This document shows, one piece after another, positions 35,999-44,731 of a stretch of DNA of 64,000 nucleotides. How positions within the stretch are numbered: the stretch's first letter is position 1; each line of letters starts with the position of its first letter. The notes below the pieces were generated by a model. The model was not told the DNA's origin. It searched no databases and was given only the letters and a program-made list of their open reading frames with translations. The translations under genes were made by a program, and so were the position numbers. This DNA is from Clostridia bacterium (GTDB lineage Bacteria > Bacillota > Clostridia > Oscillospirales > Acutalibacteraceae): NCBI GenBank assembly GCA_017452785.1, contig JAFTLT010000009.1, forward strand, positions 62,001-126,000, in the 5' to 3' direction.

Positions 35999-36742
35999 AT
36001 GTCAGTAGTATCAATGAAACAGCTCCTCGAAGCTGGCGTTCATTTCGGTCACCAGACAAGAAGATGGAACCCGAAAATGAGCAAGTACATCTATGTAGAA
36101 AGAAACGGTATTCACATCATCGACCTTCAGAAGACAGTGAAGAAGCTCGAAGAAGCTTACTCATTCATCCGTGAGGTTGCTGCAGAAGGCGGCGAAGTTC
36201 TTTTTGTTGGCACAAAGAAGCAGGCTATGGATTCAGTTCGTGAAGAAGCAATCCGTGCCGGTATGCCCTATGTTAACGCTCGTTGGCTCGGCGGTATGAT
36301 GACTAACTTCGAAACAATCAAAAAGAGAATCAAGAGACTTGAACAGCTCAAGACAATGGAAGCAGACGGCACATTTGCTCTTCTTCCCAAAAAGGAAGTT
36401 ATCAAGCTCCAGCTTGAAGCAGAAAAGCTTGAAAAGTTTATCGGCGGTATCGCAGGCATGAAGAAGCAGCCCGCAGCTCTTTTCATCGTTGACCCCAGAA
36501 AAGAAAAGATTGCTGTTGCTGAAGCTCACAAGCTCGGCATCCCCGTTGTTGCTATCGTTGACACAAACTGTGATCCCGACGAAGTTGATTATGTAATCCC
36601 CGGTAACGACGACGCTATCAGAGCTGTAAGACTTATTGCAGGCGCTATGGCTGATGCAGTTATCGAAGGCAGACAGGGCGAATCAAACGCTCCCGTAGCA
36701 GAAGAAGCAGTTGAAGAAGCTGCAGAAGTTGCTGCTGAATAA
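35999..36742 (+). CDS. rpsB: 30S ribosomal protein S2
   Basis: 247 residues, the normal length. Hallmarks: [22 protein letters not shown] near the N-terminus, [62 protein letters not shown]. The C-terminal tail is Ala/Glu-rich. GGGAGG precedes the ATG. Co-transcribed with tsf, 43 bp downstream. Confidence 0.98.
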   Translation: MSVVSMKQLLEAGVHFGHQTRRWNPKMSKYIYVERNGIHIIDLQKTVKKLEEAYSFIREVAAEGGEVLFVGTKKQAMDSVREEAIRAGMPYVNARWLGGMMTNFETIKKRIKRLEQLKTMEADGTFALLPKKEVIKLQLEAEKLEKFIGGIAGMKKQPAALFIVDPRKEKIAVAEAHKLGIPVVAIVDTNCDPDEVDYVIPGNDDAIRAVRLIAGAMADAVIEGRQGESNAPVAEEAVEEAAEVAAE

Positions 36743-36785
36743 TTTGACTTAAATCTTATACTATATAATATAGGAGGAATTTATT

Positions 36786-37712
36786 ATGGCATTTACAGCT
36801 AAAGACGTACAGAATCTTCGTGAGAAGACAGGCGTTGGCATGATGGACTGCAAGAAGGCTCTTGTGGAAGCTGACGGCGATTTTGATAAGGCAATGGACA
36901 TCCTCAGAGAAAAGGGTCTTGCTTCAGCAGCTAAGAAGGCAAGCCGTGTTGCTGCTGAAGGTGTTGTTGTAGCATACAATGACAAGGCTAACAAGGTTGG
37001 CGTACTTGTAGAAGTTAACTGCGAAACTGACTTCGTTGCTAAGAACCCTGAATTCGTTGCACTTGCTAACGATGTTGCTAAGACAGTTGCTGAAAAGAAC
37101 CCTGCTGATATGGATGCTCTTAACGCAGCTATCATATCAGGTGGTAGCGTTACAGTTGCTGAAGCTGTTCAGGAACTCTTCCTCAAGATTCGTGAGAACA
37201 TGAGTGTTCGCCGTTTCGTAAGAGTTGACGGTGTTGTTGAAACTTATATCCATGCAGGCGGCAGCGTTGGTGTTATGGTTGAGTTCGCAGCAGACGATGC
37301 AGCAGTAGCAAACGCAGGCTTCGAAACAATGGGTAAGGACGTAGCTATGCAGGTTGCAGCTATGAATCCTCAGTACCTCGACATCGCTTCAGTTCCTGCT
37401 GAAGTTGTTGAAAAGGAAAAGGGCTTCCTTATTGCTCAGATGAAAGAAGATCCTAAGATGGCAAGTAAGCCCGAAGCAGTTCTCGGCAAGATCGTTGAAG
37501 GTAAGATTGCTAAGTTCTATAAGGATGTTTGCCTCACAGAACAGGCTTTCGTTAAGGATGGCGATGTAAACGTAGCTAAGTATGTAGCTAACTGCGCTAA
37601 GGAAATGGGCACTGAAATCGCTCTCAAGGGCTTCACACGTTTCGCTAAGGGCGAAGGCATTGAAAAGAAAGTTGACGATTTCGCAGCTGAAATCGCTTCA
37701 ATGGTTAAATAA
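36786..37712 (+). CDS. tsf: Elongation factor Ts
   Basis: Nucleotide exchange factor for EF-Tu. 308 residues. The UBA domain LREKTGVGMMDCKKALVEADGDFDKAMDILREKG is at about 12-45; VEVNCETDFVAKN, the core with IHAGGSVGVMVEF, and the C-terminal LTEQAFVKD follow. AGGAGG precedes the ATG. A terminator follows; pyrH and frr, often next in this operon, are not here. Confidence 0.98.
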   Translation: MAFTAKDVQNLREKTGVGMMDCKKALVEADGDFDKAMDILREKGLASAAKKASRVAAEGVVVAYNDKANKVGVLVEVNCETDFVAKNPEFVALANDVAKTVAEKNPADMDALNAAIISGGSVTVAEAVQELFLKIRENMSVRRFVRVDGVVETYIHAGGSVGVMVEFAADDAAVANAGFETMGKDVAMQVAAMNPQYLDIASVPAEVVEKEKGFLIAQMKEDPKMASKPEAVLGKIVEGKIAKFYKDVCLTEQAFVKDGDVNVAKYVANCAKEMGTEIALKGFTRFAKGEGIEKKVDDFAAEIASMVK

Positions 37713-37725
37713 GATTAAACCCAGT

Positions 37726-37757
37726 AAATCCTCCTCAATTTTTGGGGAGGATTTTTT
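37726..37757 (+). terminator. Terminator after tsf
   Basis: AAATCCTCC (37726-37734) pairs with GGAGGATTT (37746-37754), followed by a run of seven T. Confidence 0.92.
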
Positions 37758-37791
37758 TGAAGTAAAAAGTAAAAGGGAAGAGTGAATAGGT

Positions 37792-38541
37792 GTGAATACA
37801 GAAAAGTTTACCGGCATAGCTGAAGATTACACTGTTGGCAGACCAAGCTATGCTGACAGCTTTATAGATTATCTGTTTACCGAGCTTGGTTTCACATCTG
37901 AAACAATCATAGCTGATATTGGTTGCGGCACGGGCAAGCTGACAAAGCAAATCCTTGACAGAGGCAGCTTTGTTTACGGTGTTGAGCCTAATGAGGATAT
38001 GCGCAGTGTTGCTGTTAAAGAGCTTATAAAATATGAAAAATTCACATCCGTAAAAGGCGATGCCTCTAATACTTCATTGCAAGACAGAAGTGTTGACTTC
38101 GTAACTGCAGCTCAGGCTTTTCATTGGTTCAATATTTATGAGTTTCGCTCAGAGTGTAAAAGAATAATCAAAGATAATGGCAAGGTTATTTTAATTTGGA
38201 ACAGCCGTGATGAAAGTGATGAAGTTAATAAAGCCATTTACACTATGAACAAAAAATTCTGCCCAAACTTCAAAGGCTTCAGTGGCGGTATCAAAAAAGA
38301 CGATGAAAGAATAATTGAATTTTTTAGTGGAGAATATGAACGCCTGCGTTTTGATAACCCCCTTTACTATAACAAAGACACGTTTATCAGCAGATGTCTG
38401 TCGAGTTCTTATTCCTTAAAGCAAGGTGATAAAAACTATGATGAATATATTTCTTATGCCAAATGCATTTTTGATAAATATTCAATTGACGGAATACTAA
38501 AGATAGGTAATAATACCGTTGCCTATATAGGTAATGCATAA
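37792..38541 (+). CDS. Class I SAM-dependent methyltransferase
   Basis: 249 residues of the Methyltransf_11/UbiE-like fold. Motif I is IIADIGCGTGKLTKQIL (about 42-58), motif II GVEPNEDMRSVA, and SVDFVTAAQAFHWF marks motif IV. The pattern with AQAFHWF is common in trans-aconitate-methyltransferase-like proteins, but the substrate is not predictable. GTG at 37792 is the only start giving the full fold; the upstream GGGAAG is modest. No promoter is obvious, so it may depend on read-through from tsf. Confidence 0.82.
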   Translation: MNTEKFTGIAEDYTVGRPSYADSFIDYLFTELGFTSETIIADIGCGTGKLTKQILDRGSFVYGVEPNEDMRSVAVKELIKYEKFTSVKGDASNTSLQDRSVDFVTAAQAFHWFNIYEFRSECKRIIKDNGKVILIWNSRDESDEVNKAIYTMNKKFCPNFKGFSGGIKKDDERIIEFFSGEYERLRFDNPLYYNKDTFISRCLSSSYSLKQGDKNYDEYISYAKCIFDKYSIDGILKIGNNTVAYIGNA

Positions 38542-38546
38542 CCGAA

Positions 38547-38651
38547 TGAATATGCATAAATGATTACATAAATATTCAAATAATTCTTGACAAATATACA
38601 TTTTGGTGTATAATAATTCCATTGATATGCAAATTATATGCATAAATATCC
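38547..38651 (+). promoter_or_regulatory. argC promoter with ArgR-like operator boxes
   Basis: Promoter TTGACA (38587-38592), 16-bp spacer, TATAAT (38609-38614). The 11-mer TATGCATAAAT occurs on both sides, at 38551-38561 and 38637-38647, as part of TGAATATGCATAAA (38547-38560) and TATGCATAAATATCC; CATAAATATTCA lies at 38667-11 turns upstream, i.e. 38567-38578. These resemble the ARG box TGAATAwwwATTCA bound by ArgR/AhrC. Expected effect: arginine-dependent repression of argCJBD. Confidence 0.6.
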
Positions 38652-38667
38652 CTTGGAGAGGTTTCCC

Positions 38668-39600
38668 ATGAATAAAATCAAAGTTTTTATTGACGGTCAG
38701 GCAGGCACAACAGGTCTGCAGTTAAAGAGCAAATTAGTAAAGCACCCCGGTGTGACTTTACTTCAGATAGACGAAGATAAAAGAAAAGACACTGCCGAAA
38801 GACAGCGACTTATGAATGACAGCGATGTGGTTTTCCTTTGCCTTCCCGATGCGGCAGCAATTGAAGCGGTAAAGCTTGTTACAAACCCCCACACTGTTAT
38901 AATTGATGCCAGCACTGCTCACAGAGTGGCTGACGGCTGGACTTACGGCTTTCCTGAGCTTTCAGATAAGCACTTTGAGGCTATAAAAAATGCAAAGAGA
39001 ATTGCGAATCCCGGCTGCCATGCAACAGGCTTCATTTCTATTGTGTACCCCTTAGTGAGTGTAGGAATTATGCCTTCAGCTTATCCCGTAACTGCTCACA
39101 GCATAACAGGCTACAGCGGTGGCGGCAACAAGATGATAGCTGACTATGAAGACCCTGACAGAGAAGAAGAGATAGGCACACCGAGACAGTACGGTCTTTC
39201 CCAGACTCACAAGCATCTGCCTGAAATGAAAAAGGTGACTGGTCTTGACACTGAACCGGTTTTCAATCCCATAGTCAGTGACTACTATTGCGGCATGGCT
39301 GTCAGTGTTCCGCTTTACACTTCACTTTTAAATAAGAAAATGAGCGCTGAGAAGCTTTATGCTTTCTTTAGTGATTATTATAAAAACAGCGAGTTCATCT
39401 CAGTGCACAAAGCACCTGAAAGTGGCTTTTTGTCACCGATTGGTCTTGAAGGCACAAATAAAATGGAAATTCATATCTGCGGCAATGCTGACAGAGTTAC
39501 AATCACATCGGTTTTTGACAATCTCGGCAAGGGTGCATCCTCTGCTGCAATTGAGAATATGAATATTGCTATGGGCTTTGACATAGCAACAGCACTGTAA
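38668..39600 (+). CDS. argC: N-acetyl-gamma-glutamyl-phosphate reductase (short type)
   Basis: Third step of arginine synthesis: NADPH reduction of N-acetylglutamyl-phosphate to the semialdehyde. 310 residues, matching the shorter AGPR type. Nucleotide-binding start KVFIDGQAGTTGLQL, catalytic Cys117 in NPGCHATG, and HSITGYSGGGNKMI. The ATG at 38668 follows GGAGAGG by 6 nt; the in-frame ATG at 38638 lies in the operator region. First gene of argCJBD. Confidence 0.95.
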   Translation: MNKIKVFIDGQAGTTGLQLKSKLVKHPGVTLLQIDEDKRKDTAERQRLMNDSDVVFLCLPDAAAIEAVKLVTNPHTVIIDASTAHRVADGWTYGFPELSDKHFEAIKNAKRIANPGCHATGFISIVYPLVSVGIMPSAYPVTAHSITGYSGGGNKMIADYEDPDREEEIGTPRQYGLSQTHKHLPEMKKVTGLDTEPVFNPIVSDYYCGMAVSVPLYTSLLNKKMSAEKLYAFFSDYYKNSEFISVHKAPESGFLSPIGLEGTNKMEIHICGNADRVTITSVFDNLGKGASSAAIENMNIAMGFDIATAL

Positions 39601-39615
39601 AGAGAGGTAATTATA

Positions 39616-40830
39616 ATGAAATATATTAATGGCGGTGTTACAGCTGCAAAAGGATTTAAGGCTTCGGGTATTCACTGCGGAATAAGAAAAAATCAGACTA
39701 AAAAAGATCTCGCAATGATTGTCAGCGAAACTAAATGCACCGCTGCGGCAGTGTACACACAGAATAAAGTTTACGGCGCTCCCATCACCGTAACAAGAAA
39801 CAACATTTCTGACGGCTATGCTCAGGCAGTTATTGTCAACAGCGGCAACGCAAACACCTGTAATGCAGACGGTGTAGAAAAGGCTGAAATGATGTGCGAT
39901 ATAGCTGCTAAGGCTCTTAGTGTTAACAGCAAGGATGTTATCGTTGCTTCAACAGGTGTTATCGGTATGACTCTCGATGTTACGCCCATTGCCGAGGGTG
40001 CTCCCACACTTGCCTCACAGATGAGCGAAAACGGCGGTCACGACTGTGCCGAAGCAATTATGACAACTGACACTCTGCCTAAAGAAGTTGCCGTAGAAAT
40101 GGAAATAGGCGGCAAAACAGTAACGCTGGGCGCTTGCTGCAAGGGCTCAGGCATGATTCACCCCAATATGGCAACAATGCTTTGCTTTATGACTACCGAT
40201 TGTAACATCACTTCCGAATATCTTCAGAAGGCACTCAGCGACATTGTCAAGGATACCTTTAATATGATAAGCGTTGACGGTGACACCTCAACAAATGATA
40301 TGGTCTGCATTATGGCAAACGGCAAGGCTGAAAACGCCGTTATCGACTCGGACTCTGCCGATTATGAGACTTTCAAGCAGGCACTTAAGGTTATTTCAAT
40401 AAAGCTTTCACGCCTTATTGCGGGCGACGGTGAAGGTGCTCAGAGACTTCTCGAATGTAATGTCACAGCTTGCAAAGATGAAGCTACAGCTAAGAAAATT
40501 GCCAAGAGCATAATCTGCTCATCACTTGTTAAAACAGCTATGTTCGGCGCTGATGCCAACTGGGGCAGAATTCTTTGCGCTATCGGCTACACCGAGGGCG
40601 ACTTTAAGGTCGATACCATTGATGTTTATCTCTCTTCCTGCAAAGGTACTGTCAAGGTTTGCGAAAACGGTGCAGGCATACCTTTCAACGAAGAAAAGGC
40701 AAAAGAGATACTTTTAGAAAGTGAAATCACTCTTGATGTTGACATGAAGCAGGGTGAATATTCGGCAACAGCCTGGGGCTGTGACCTGACATATGATTAT
40801 GTTAAGATAAACGGCGACTATCGTACTTAA
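39616..40830 (+). CDS. argJ: Glutamate N-acetyltransferase / amino-acid acetyltransferase ArgJ
   Basis: Transfers acetyl from N-acetylornithine to glutamate, recycling the acetyl group; bifunctional forms also use acetyl-CoA. 404 residues. Self-cleavage motif GSGMIHPNMATML, with Thr187 as the new N-terminal nucleophile. Also typical: KCTAAAVYTQNKVYGAP, NSGNANTCNADG, DGDTSTNDM and DANWGRILCAIGY. Lies 15 bp after argC. A linear-pathway argE would not be needed. Confidence 0.96.
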   Translation: MKYINGGVTAAKGFKASGIHCGIRKNQTKKDLAMIVSETKCTAAAVYTQNKVYGAPITVTRNNISDGYAQAVIVNSGNANTCNADGVEKAEMMCDIAAKALSVNSKDVIVASTGVIGMTLDVTPIAEGAPTLASQMSENGGHDCAEAIMTTDTLPKEVAVEMEIGGKTVTLGACCKGSGMIHPNMATMLCFMTTDCNITSEYLQKALSDIVKDTFNMISVDGDTSTNDMVCIMANGKAENAVIDSDSADYETFKQALKVISIKLSRLIAGDGEGAQRLLECNVTACKDEATAKKIAKSIICSSLVKTAMFGADANWGRILCAIGYTEGDFKVDTIDVYLSSCKGTVKVCENGAGIPFNEEKAKEILLESEITLDVDMKQGEYSATAWGCDLTYDYVKINGDYRT

Positions 40831-40842
40831 GAGGTGAAAGTA

Positions 40843-41712
40843 ATGGCAGATAAAAATATTGAGGCAATGAGGGCACAGATACTCACAGATGCTCTGCCTT
40901 ACATACAGAAATACTACGGCAAAACCGTTGTTGTGAAATACGGCGGTAATGCTATGATAAACCCTGAGCTTAAATATGCTGTTATGAGCGATATTATACT
41001 TCTTTCGCTCGTTGGCATAAAGATTGTTCTCGTTCACGGCGGCGGCCCTGAAATCAGCGGCATGCTTAAAAAATTAGGCATTGAATCAAAGTTTGTGGGT
41101 GGCCTTCGTTACACTGATAAGGACACTGCCGAGGTGGTGCAGATGGTGCTTTCAGGCAAGACAAACAAAGACCTTGTGTCTCTTATTGAAACCGAGGGCG
41201 GCAAGGCTATAGGTCTTTGCGGTATAGACGGTTCTATGATAAAGTGCACCAAAATGAATGACGATGAGTTTGATTACGGCTTTGTTGGTGAAATAACAGC
41301 TATAGATCCTGCACCTATTGAAAAGGTACTCGAAGAAAACTATATTCCCGTTATTGCAACTGTCGGCATTGACTCCGAGGGTCAGGTTTATAATATAAAT
41401 GCTGACACTGCTGCTGCTGAAATTGCTGCTGCACTCGGCGCTGAAAACATTATCACCCTCACTGATATTCCCGGTCTTCTCAGAGATGTAAATGACCCGT
41501 CAACCCTTATAAGTGAAATCCACGTTGATGAGGTTGCCTCTCTTATTGACAGCGGCATTATTTCAGGTGGTATGATTCCTAAAATGCTCTCTTGCGAAAA
41601 GGCAGTGCGCAGCGGTGTTAAAAAGGCAGTTATGATAGACGGCAGGGTACCCCACTCTATTCTTATTGAGATGTTCTCTAAAGAGGGTATCGGTACTCTT
41701 ATGAAAATGTGA
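40843..41712 (+). CDS. argB: Acetylglutamate kinase
   Basis: Second step of arginine synthesis. 289 residues: VVKYGGNAM and VLVHGGGPEISGMLKKLGI bind ATP and substrate; KFVGGLRYTD, NINADTAAAEIAAALGAENIITLTDIPGL and GGMIPKM follow. The ATG at 40843 is preferred to the GTG at 40834, which lies in the GAGGTG ribosome-binding site. Clostridial enzymes of this type are usually feedback-inhibited by arginine; not visible here beyond family membership. Confidence 0.96.
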   Translation: MADKNIEAMRAQILTDALPYIQKYYGKTVVVKYGGNAMINPELKYAVMSDIILLSLVGIKIVLVHGGGPEISGMLKKLGIESKFVGGLRYTDKDTAEVVQMVLSGKTNKDLVSLIETEGGKAIGLCGIDGSMIKCTKMNDDEFDYGFVGEITAIDPAPIEKVLEENYIPVIATVGIDSEGQVYNINADTAAAEIAAALGAENIITLTDIPGLLRDVNDPSTLISEIHVDEVASLIDSGIISGGMIPKMLSCEKAVRSGVKKAVMIDGRVPHSILIEMFSKEGIGTLMKM

Positions 41713-41721
41713 GGCTAAATT

Positions 41722-42903
41722 ATGAGCAATTTTGATTTAATAAAAGAAAAAGATGAGAGCTATGTTGCTCACACCTACGGCAGATTTCCTGTAGCAATCA
41801 AAGAGGGCAAGGGCGCTCTTTGCAAAGACTTTGACGGCAAGGAATATATTGATTTTTCAAGCGGCATCGGCGTAAATTCTCTCGGCTTTTGCGATGAAGG
41901 CTGGGTCAGTGCTGTTACAAAACAGCTGACTACTCTTCAGCATATTTCAAACCTTTATTACACTGAGCCCTGCACAAACGCTGCAAAGCTTCTTTGCGAA
42001 AAGACAGGAATGAAGAAAGTCTTCTTCTCAAACAGCGGTGCTGAGAGCAATGAGGGTGCAATCAAATGCGCAAGAAAGTATTCATTTGAGAAGTACGGCG
42101 AGGGCAGAAACAAGGTTATAACTCTCGTAAATTCCTTTCACGGCAGAACTGTCACAACTCTTGCCGCAACAGGTCAGGATGTTTTCCATAAGTATTTCTA
42201 TCCCTTTACAGAGGGTTTTGTCTATGCCGAAGCAAATAACATTGATGCACTCAAAAACGCTCTTGACGGCAGTGTCTGCGCTGTTATGATGGAGCTTATT
42301 CAGGGTGAAGGCGGTGTAATGCCCCTTGATAAGGCTTATGTCAAAGAGGTTGAAGCACTCTGCAAGGAAAATGATATCATTCTTATCATAGACGAGGTGC
42401 AGACAGGCGTTGGCAGAACAGGTGAGCTTTTCTGCTTCCAAAACTATGACATCACACCCGACATTGTTACCACTGCAAAGGGTATCGGCGGCGGTCTGCC
42501 TCTTGGCTGTGTTATGTTCGGTGAAAAGACTGAAACTGTTTTCGGACCCAGTGACCACGCAACTACCTTTGGCGGTAACCCTGTTGCAACAGCAGGTGCT
42601 GAGTATATCCTCAACACAATGGATGAAAAATTCCTCGGTGAAGTTAAAGCAAAAGGGGAGTATATGAGAGAAAAAATCCTCACTATGCCCCATGTTGAAG
42701 GCATTGACGGCTTGGGTCTTATGATGGGTATTCGCCTTTCAGATGGCATAAAGAGCGCTGATGTGGTGAAAAAAGGCATTGAATACGGTGCACTTCTTCT
42801 CACTGCTAAGGCAAAGGTAAGACTTCTTCCGCCCCTTAATATCAGATATGAAGAAATTGATAAGGGACTTGAAGCACTTGAGAAGGCTCTTGGTGATATG
42901 TAA
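41722..42903 (+). CDS. argD: Acetylornithine aminotransferase
   Basis: PLP enzyme forming N-acetylornithine from the semialdehyde. 393 residues. N-terminal region YGRFPVAIKEGKGALCKDFDGKEYIDF, FSNSGAESNEGAIKCARKYS, FHGRTVTTLAATGQ, DEVQTGVGRTGELF and the PLP lysine Lys253 in TTAKGIGGGLPLG. Fourth and last gene of the cluster; argF, argG and argH are not in this window. A terminator lies about 100 bp downstream. Confidence 0.95.
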   Translation: MSNFDLIKEKDESYVAHTYGRFPVAIKEGKGALCKDFDGKEYIDFSSGIGVNSLGFCDEGWVSAVTKQLTTLQHISNLYYTEPCTNAAKLLCEKTGMKKVFFSNSGAESNEGAIKCARKYSFEKYGEGRNKVITLVNSFHGRTVTTLAATGQDVFHKYFYPFTEGFVYAEANNIDALKNALDGSVCAVMMELIQGEGGVMPLDKAYVKEVEALCKENDIILIIDEVQTGVGRTGELFCFQNYDITPDIVTTAKGIGGGLPLGCVMFGEKTETVFGPSDHATTFGGNPVATAGAEYILNTMDEKFLGEVKAKGEYMREKILTMPHVEGIDGLGLMMGIRLSDGIKSADVVKKGIEYGALLLTAKAKVRLLPPLNIRYEEIDKGLEALEKALGDM

Positions 42904-42924
42904 TAAAGCAGTAAAGTTCTTTTG

Positions 42925-42950
42925 ATTACTTTTCTTTCAAGAAAAGTAAT
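42925..42950 (+). repeat. Perfect 12-bp inverted repeat after argD
   Basis: ATTACTTTTCTT (42925-42936) and AAGAAAAGTAAT (42939-42950) with a 2-nt loop. Followed by GCCAGCCCGG rather than a T-run, so it may be a dispersed palindrome rather than a terminator. Confidence 0.7.
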
Positions 42951-43006
42951 GCCAGCCCGGCGAGGGCAGATAAAAATGCAAAATTCAAAGTGCAAAATGC
43001 AAAATT

Positions 43007-43036
43007 GTGGTCGCAGTGAAAACTGCGGTCACTTTT
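43007..43036 (+). terminator. Terminator of the argCJBD operon
   Basis: GTGGTCGCAGT (43007-43017) pairs with ACTGCGGTCAC (43022-43032), an 11-bp stem with two wobbles and a GAAA tetraloop, followed by TTTTAATTT. Confidence 0.88.
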
Positions 43037-43083
43037 AATTTGTTACTCTTAAAATGCAGAATTCTATTGTAGGGACCGGTGAG

Positions 43084-43157
43084 ATTCCCCTGATAGGGGA
43101 AATGTCGCAATGCGACAAAGGGGTAATGGCAAAGCCGTAACCTCGACGGTCCGTTAA
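43084..43157 (+). repeat. Dispersed GC-rich repeat, copy 4
   Basis: CCCCTGATAGGGGAAATGTC, hairpin GTCGCaatGCGAC, AAAGGGGT, then CGACGGTCCGTT at about 43144, the same second module as in copy 1. Confidence 0.7.
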
Positions 43158-43159
43158 GG

Positions 43160-43580
43160 GTAGTTTCATCAATTAAGGTTCCTTGTTTATGAATGTGATA
43201 GTCTCGTGTCTGCTCAAGCCGCAGGGGCTCATACTTTTGTCCTGTGCCACAAAAGTATGCAAAAGCGCACTGTTACCGTACACTACTCTCAGCTTTTCAG
43301 ATATATTCTCAGTCCGCCTGCAACTGCAAACTTACCGAAGCGCCATAGTTTGCAGGCTTTACCGTACACACATCAATGTCTGCCTTTTGTCGCTTTTTAT
43401 GAAATCTCTACCCGCCTGCGTTTGCAGTTTCCGAAGCGGGAAAGCTTCACTGACGATTATTTTAAGTTTGATGTAGAGGGTGGCAGGCGGCTCCACTGCC
43501 GAATTCCATCCGGCAAGCGACCTGCGGTCGCCTGAAATCGCAAAGCGATTTTTGTGGAGCCGCCGAGCAACATGTATTTT
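43160..43580 (+). other. Non-coding stretch rich in inverted repeats
   Basis: Two overlapping short ORFs here look like chance. Visible structure: CATACTTTTGT (43230-43240) with ACAAAAGTATG (43249-43259); GGCGGCTCCAC (43486-43496) with GTGGAGCCGCC (43554-43564), enclosing GCGACC-tgc-GGTCGC (43517-43531) and AAATCGC-aaa-GCGATTT (43535-43551). Such blocks occur as dispersed repeats in clostridial genomes; this one may be a decayed composite of several. Confidence 0.6.
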
Positions 43581-43589
43581 AGAAAAGTT

Positions 43590-43624
43590 AAGACCTACAG
43601 GGGATTTCCTTGTAGGTCTTTGTT
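43590..43624 (-). terminator. Possible terminator of the convergent genes (bidirectional)
   Basis: AAGACCTACA (43590-43599) pairs with TGTAGGTCTT (43611-43620). The minus-strand tail TAACTTTTCT is short, so activity for the 43637-44470 genes is plausible but not strong. Confidence 0.6.
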
Positions 43625-43636
43625 GTAATTTTTAAT

Positions 43637-44131
43637 TTATTCAAGATGATATTCATATCCGAAGCACTTTTTATCTTCGATCGAGATAAGATGAAAAGCC
43701 TGCTTGCTGTTGCCGATAGAAAAAGTATATTTTTCTATGCTGTTGTCAACAACTGCTTTGTCATTTGTAACTGAATACTTAATAAGTAAGTCGGAATCAC
43801 CAGCTTTAAGATTGCTTATGTCGGCTTTAGGTACATCGGTAAAGAAAAGCGGATATTCAATGGCAGTTCCGTATTTATACCTATCATTACCAACACAGTT
43901 GAGATAAGCTACTGCAAGTTGACCGTCAGTTTCAAAAATACAAAGTGCATCGCCTTCATCATTTACTTCAATAATCTTGAGCACTTCCTTAAAACTATCA
44001 TAATCAAGACCGATGTTTGCTTTCAGAACTTCTTCAGGTGTACCGGGCTTGTTTTCTTCTGATGTTACAGAAAACAGAAATAAGAAAGTAAAAAAGGTTA
44101 TAAGAATTATCAGTACTTTAGACTTCTGCAT
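43637..44131 (-). CDS. Small secreted protein, family unrecognised
   Basis: 164 residues. An N-terminal hydrophobic signal or anchor (residues 5-22, KVLIILITFFTFLFLFS), no lipobox Cys, then a soluble domain of about 140 residues rich in beta strands (AVAYLNCVGNDRYKYGTAIEYPLFF, EKYTFSIGNSKQAFHLISIEDKKCFGYEYHLE) with three cysteines. I do not recognise a family. The upstream site is weak (AAGAGA). It lies 15 bp after trxA on the same strand and so is probably in the same transcript; a redox link is only a possibility from context. Confidence 0.7.
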   Translation of the reverse strand: MQKSKVLIILITFFTFLFLFSVTSEENKPGTPEEVLKANIGLDYDSFKEVLKIIEVNDEGDALCIFETDGQLAVAYLNCVGNDRYKYGTAIEYPLFFTDVPKADISNLKAGDSDLLIKYSVTNDKAVVDNSIEKYTFSIGNSKQAFHLISIEDKKCFGYEYHLE

Positions 44132-44146
44132 TTTAAATCTCTTATT

Positions 44147-44470
44147 TTATTTATTGGAGTTTATAAACTCAATAATATCATCCTTACTCTGCAAACCGAC
44201 GAGTCTGCCTTTTTCTTCGCCCCCCACAAAGAGAATAAGGCAGGGGATAGTCATAACACCCATGAGCATTGCGTAATCTGCTGCTTCGTCGCAATTGAGC
44301 TTGCAGATTTTAACTTCACCGTCAAGCTCGTCGGCAAGCTCATCAATTGTGGGGCCTAACATCTGACAGGGTCCGCACCAGGGTGCCCAAAAATCAACGA
44401 GTACGGGAATGCTTTTTTCTTCATTTACCTCACTGTGGAAGTTTTCGCTTGTAAGTTCAATATATGACAT
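44147..44470 (-). CDS. trxA: Thioredoxin
   Basis: 107 residues, canonical thioredoxin. The redox motif WAPWCGPCQML has its CGPC at about 32-35, the cis-Pro is in MGVMTIPCLILF, and DFWAPWCG precedes it. A further Cys follows the cis-Pro (TIPC), which is unusual at that position. Strong AAGGAGG site; promoter at 44529-44557. Transcribed away from the topoisomerase genes. Confidence 0.96.
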   Translation of the reverse strand: MSYIELTSENFHSEVNEEKSIPVLVDFWAPWCGPCQMLGPTIDELADELDGEVKICKLNCDEAADYAMLMGVMTIPCLILFVGGEEKGRLVGLQSKDDIIEFINSNK

Positions 44471-44528
44471 TTTTTGTCCTCCTTAGTTTATAATAGTAGT
44501 TTTCAGAAGTTAGCTTCTGATTAGTGTC

Positions 44529-44557
44529 ATAATAACACATATTTTGTGCTTTTTCAA
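44529..44557 (-). promoter_or_regulatory. trxA promoter
   Basis: On the minus strand TTGAAA (44557-44552), a 17-bp spacer and TATTAT (44534-44529). Confidence 0.7.
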
Positions 44558-44609
44558 GTCAAAATAAACAATAAGTCCCATATTTTGTTCTCTGACTTTT
44601 AATTTATGC

Positions 44610-44655
44610 TTGATTTTTTCCACAAAATGGTGTAAATTATAAGTATTGTGGAAAA
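44610..44655 (+). promoter_or_regulatory. parE promoter with overlapping palindromic operator
   Basis: TTGATT (44610-44615), 17-bp spacer, TAAATT (44633-44638). A 9-bp inverted repeat, TTTTCCACA (44616-44624) and TGTGGAAAA (44647-44655), spans the spacer and start site, suggesting a repressor site. TTTTCCACA also differs by one base from a DnaA box. Confidence 0.5.
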
Positions 44656-44731
44656 CTCTGTGTGTTTCCACTACATTTAGTGTAAATAAATCTTTATTAT
44701 ATATAACAAATTGAAAGGGTTAGTATTTATT

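Noticed and set aside
42082-42693. Minus-strand ORF of 203 codons opposite argD
   Set aside because: Shadow of a conserved enzyme gene.
43183-43535. Two overlapping plus-strand ORFs of about 97 and 109 codons
   Set aside because: They overlap in different frames, lack ribosome-binding sites, have no recognisable features and lie across inverted repeats.
44616-44655. Replication origin suggested by DnaA-box-like sequences
   Set aside because: Only two imperfect boxes, no AT-rich unwinding element with DnaA-trios, and no dnaA, dnaN or rpmH nearby. Treated as an operator.
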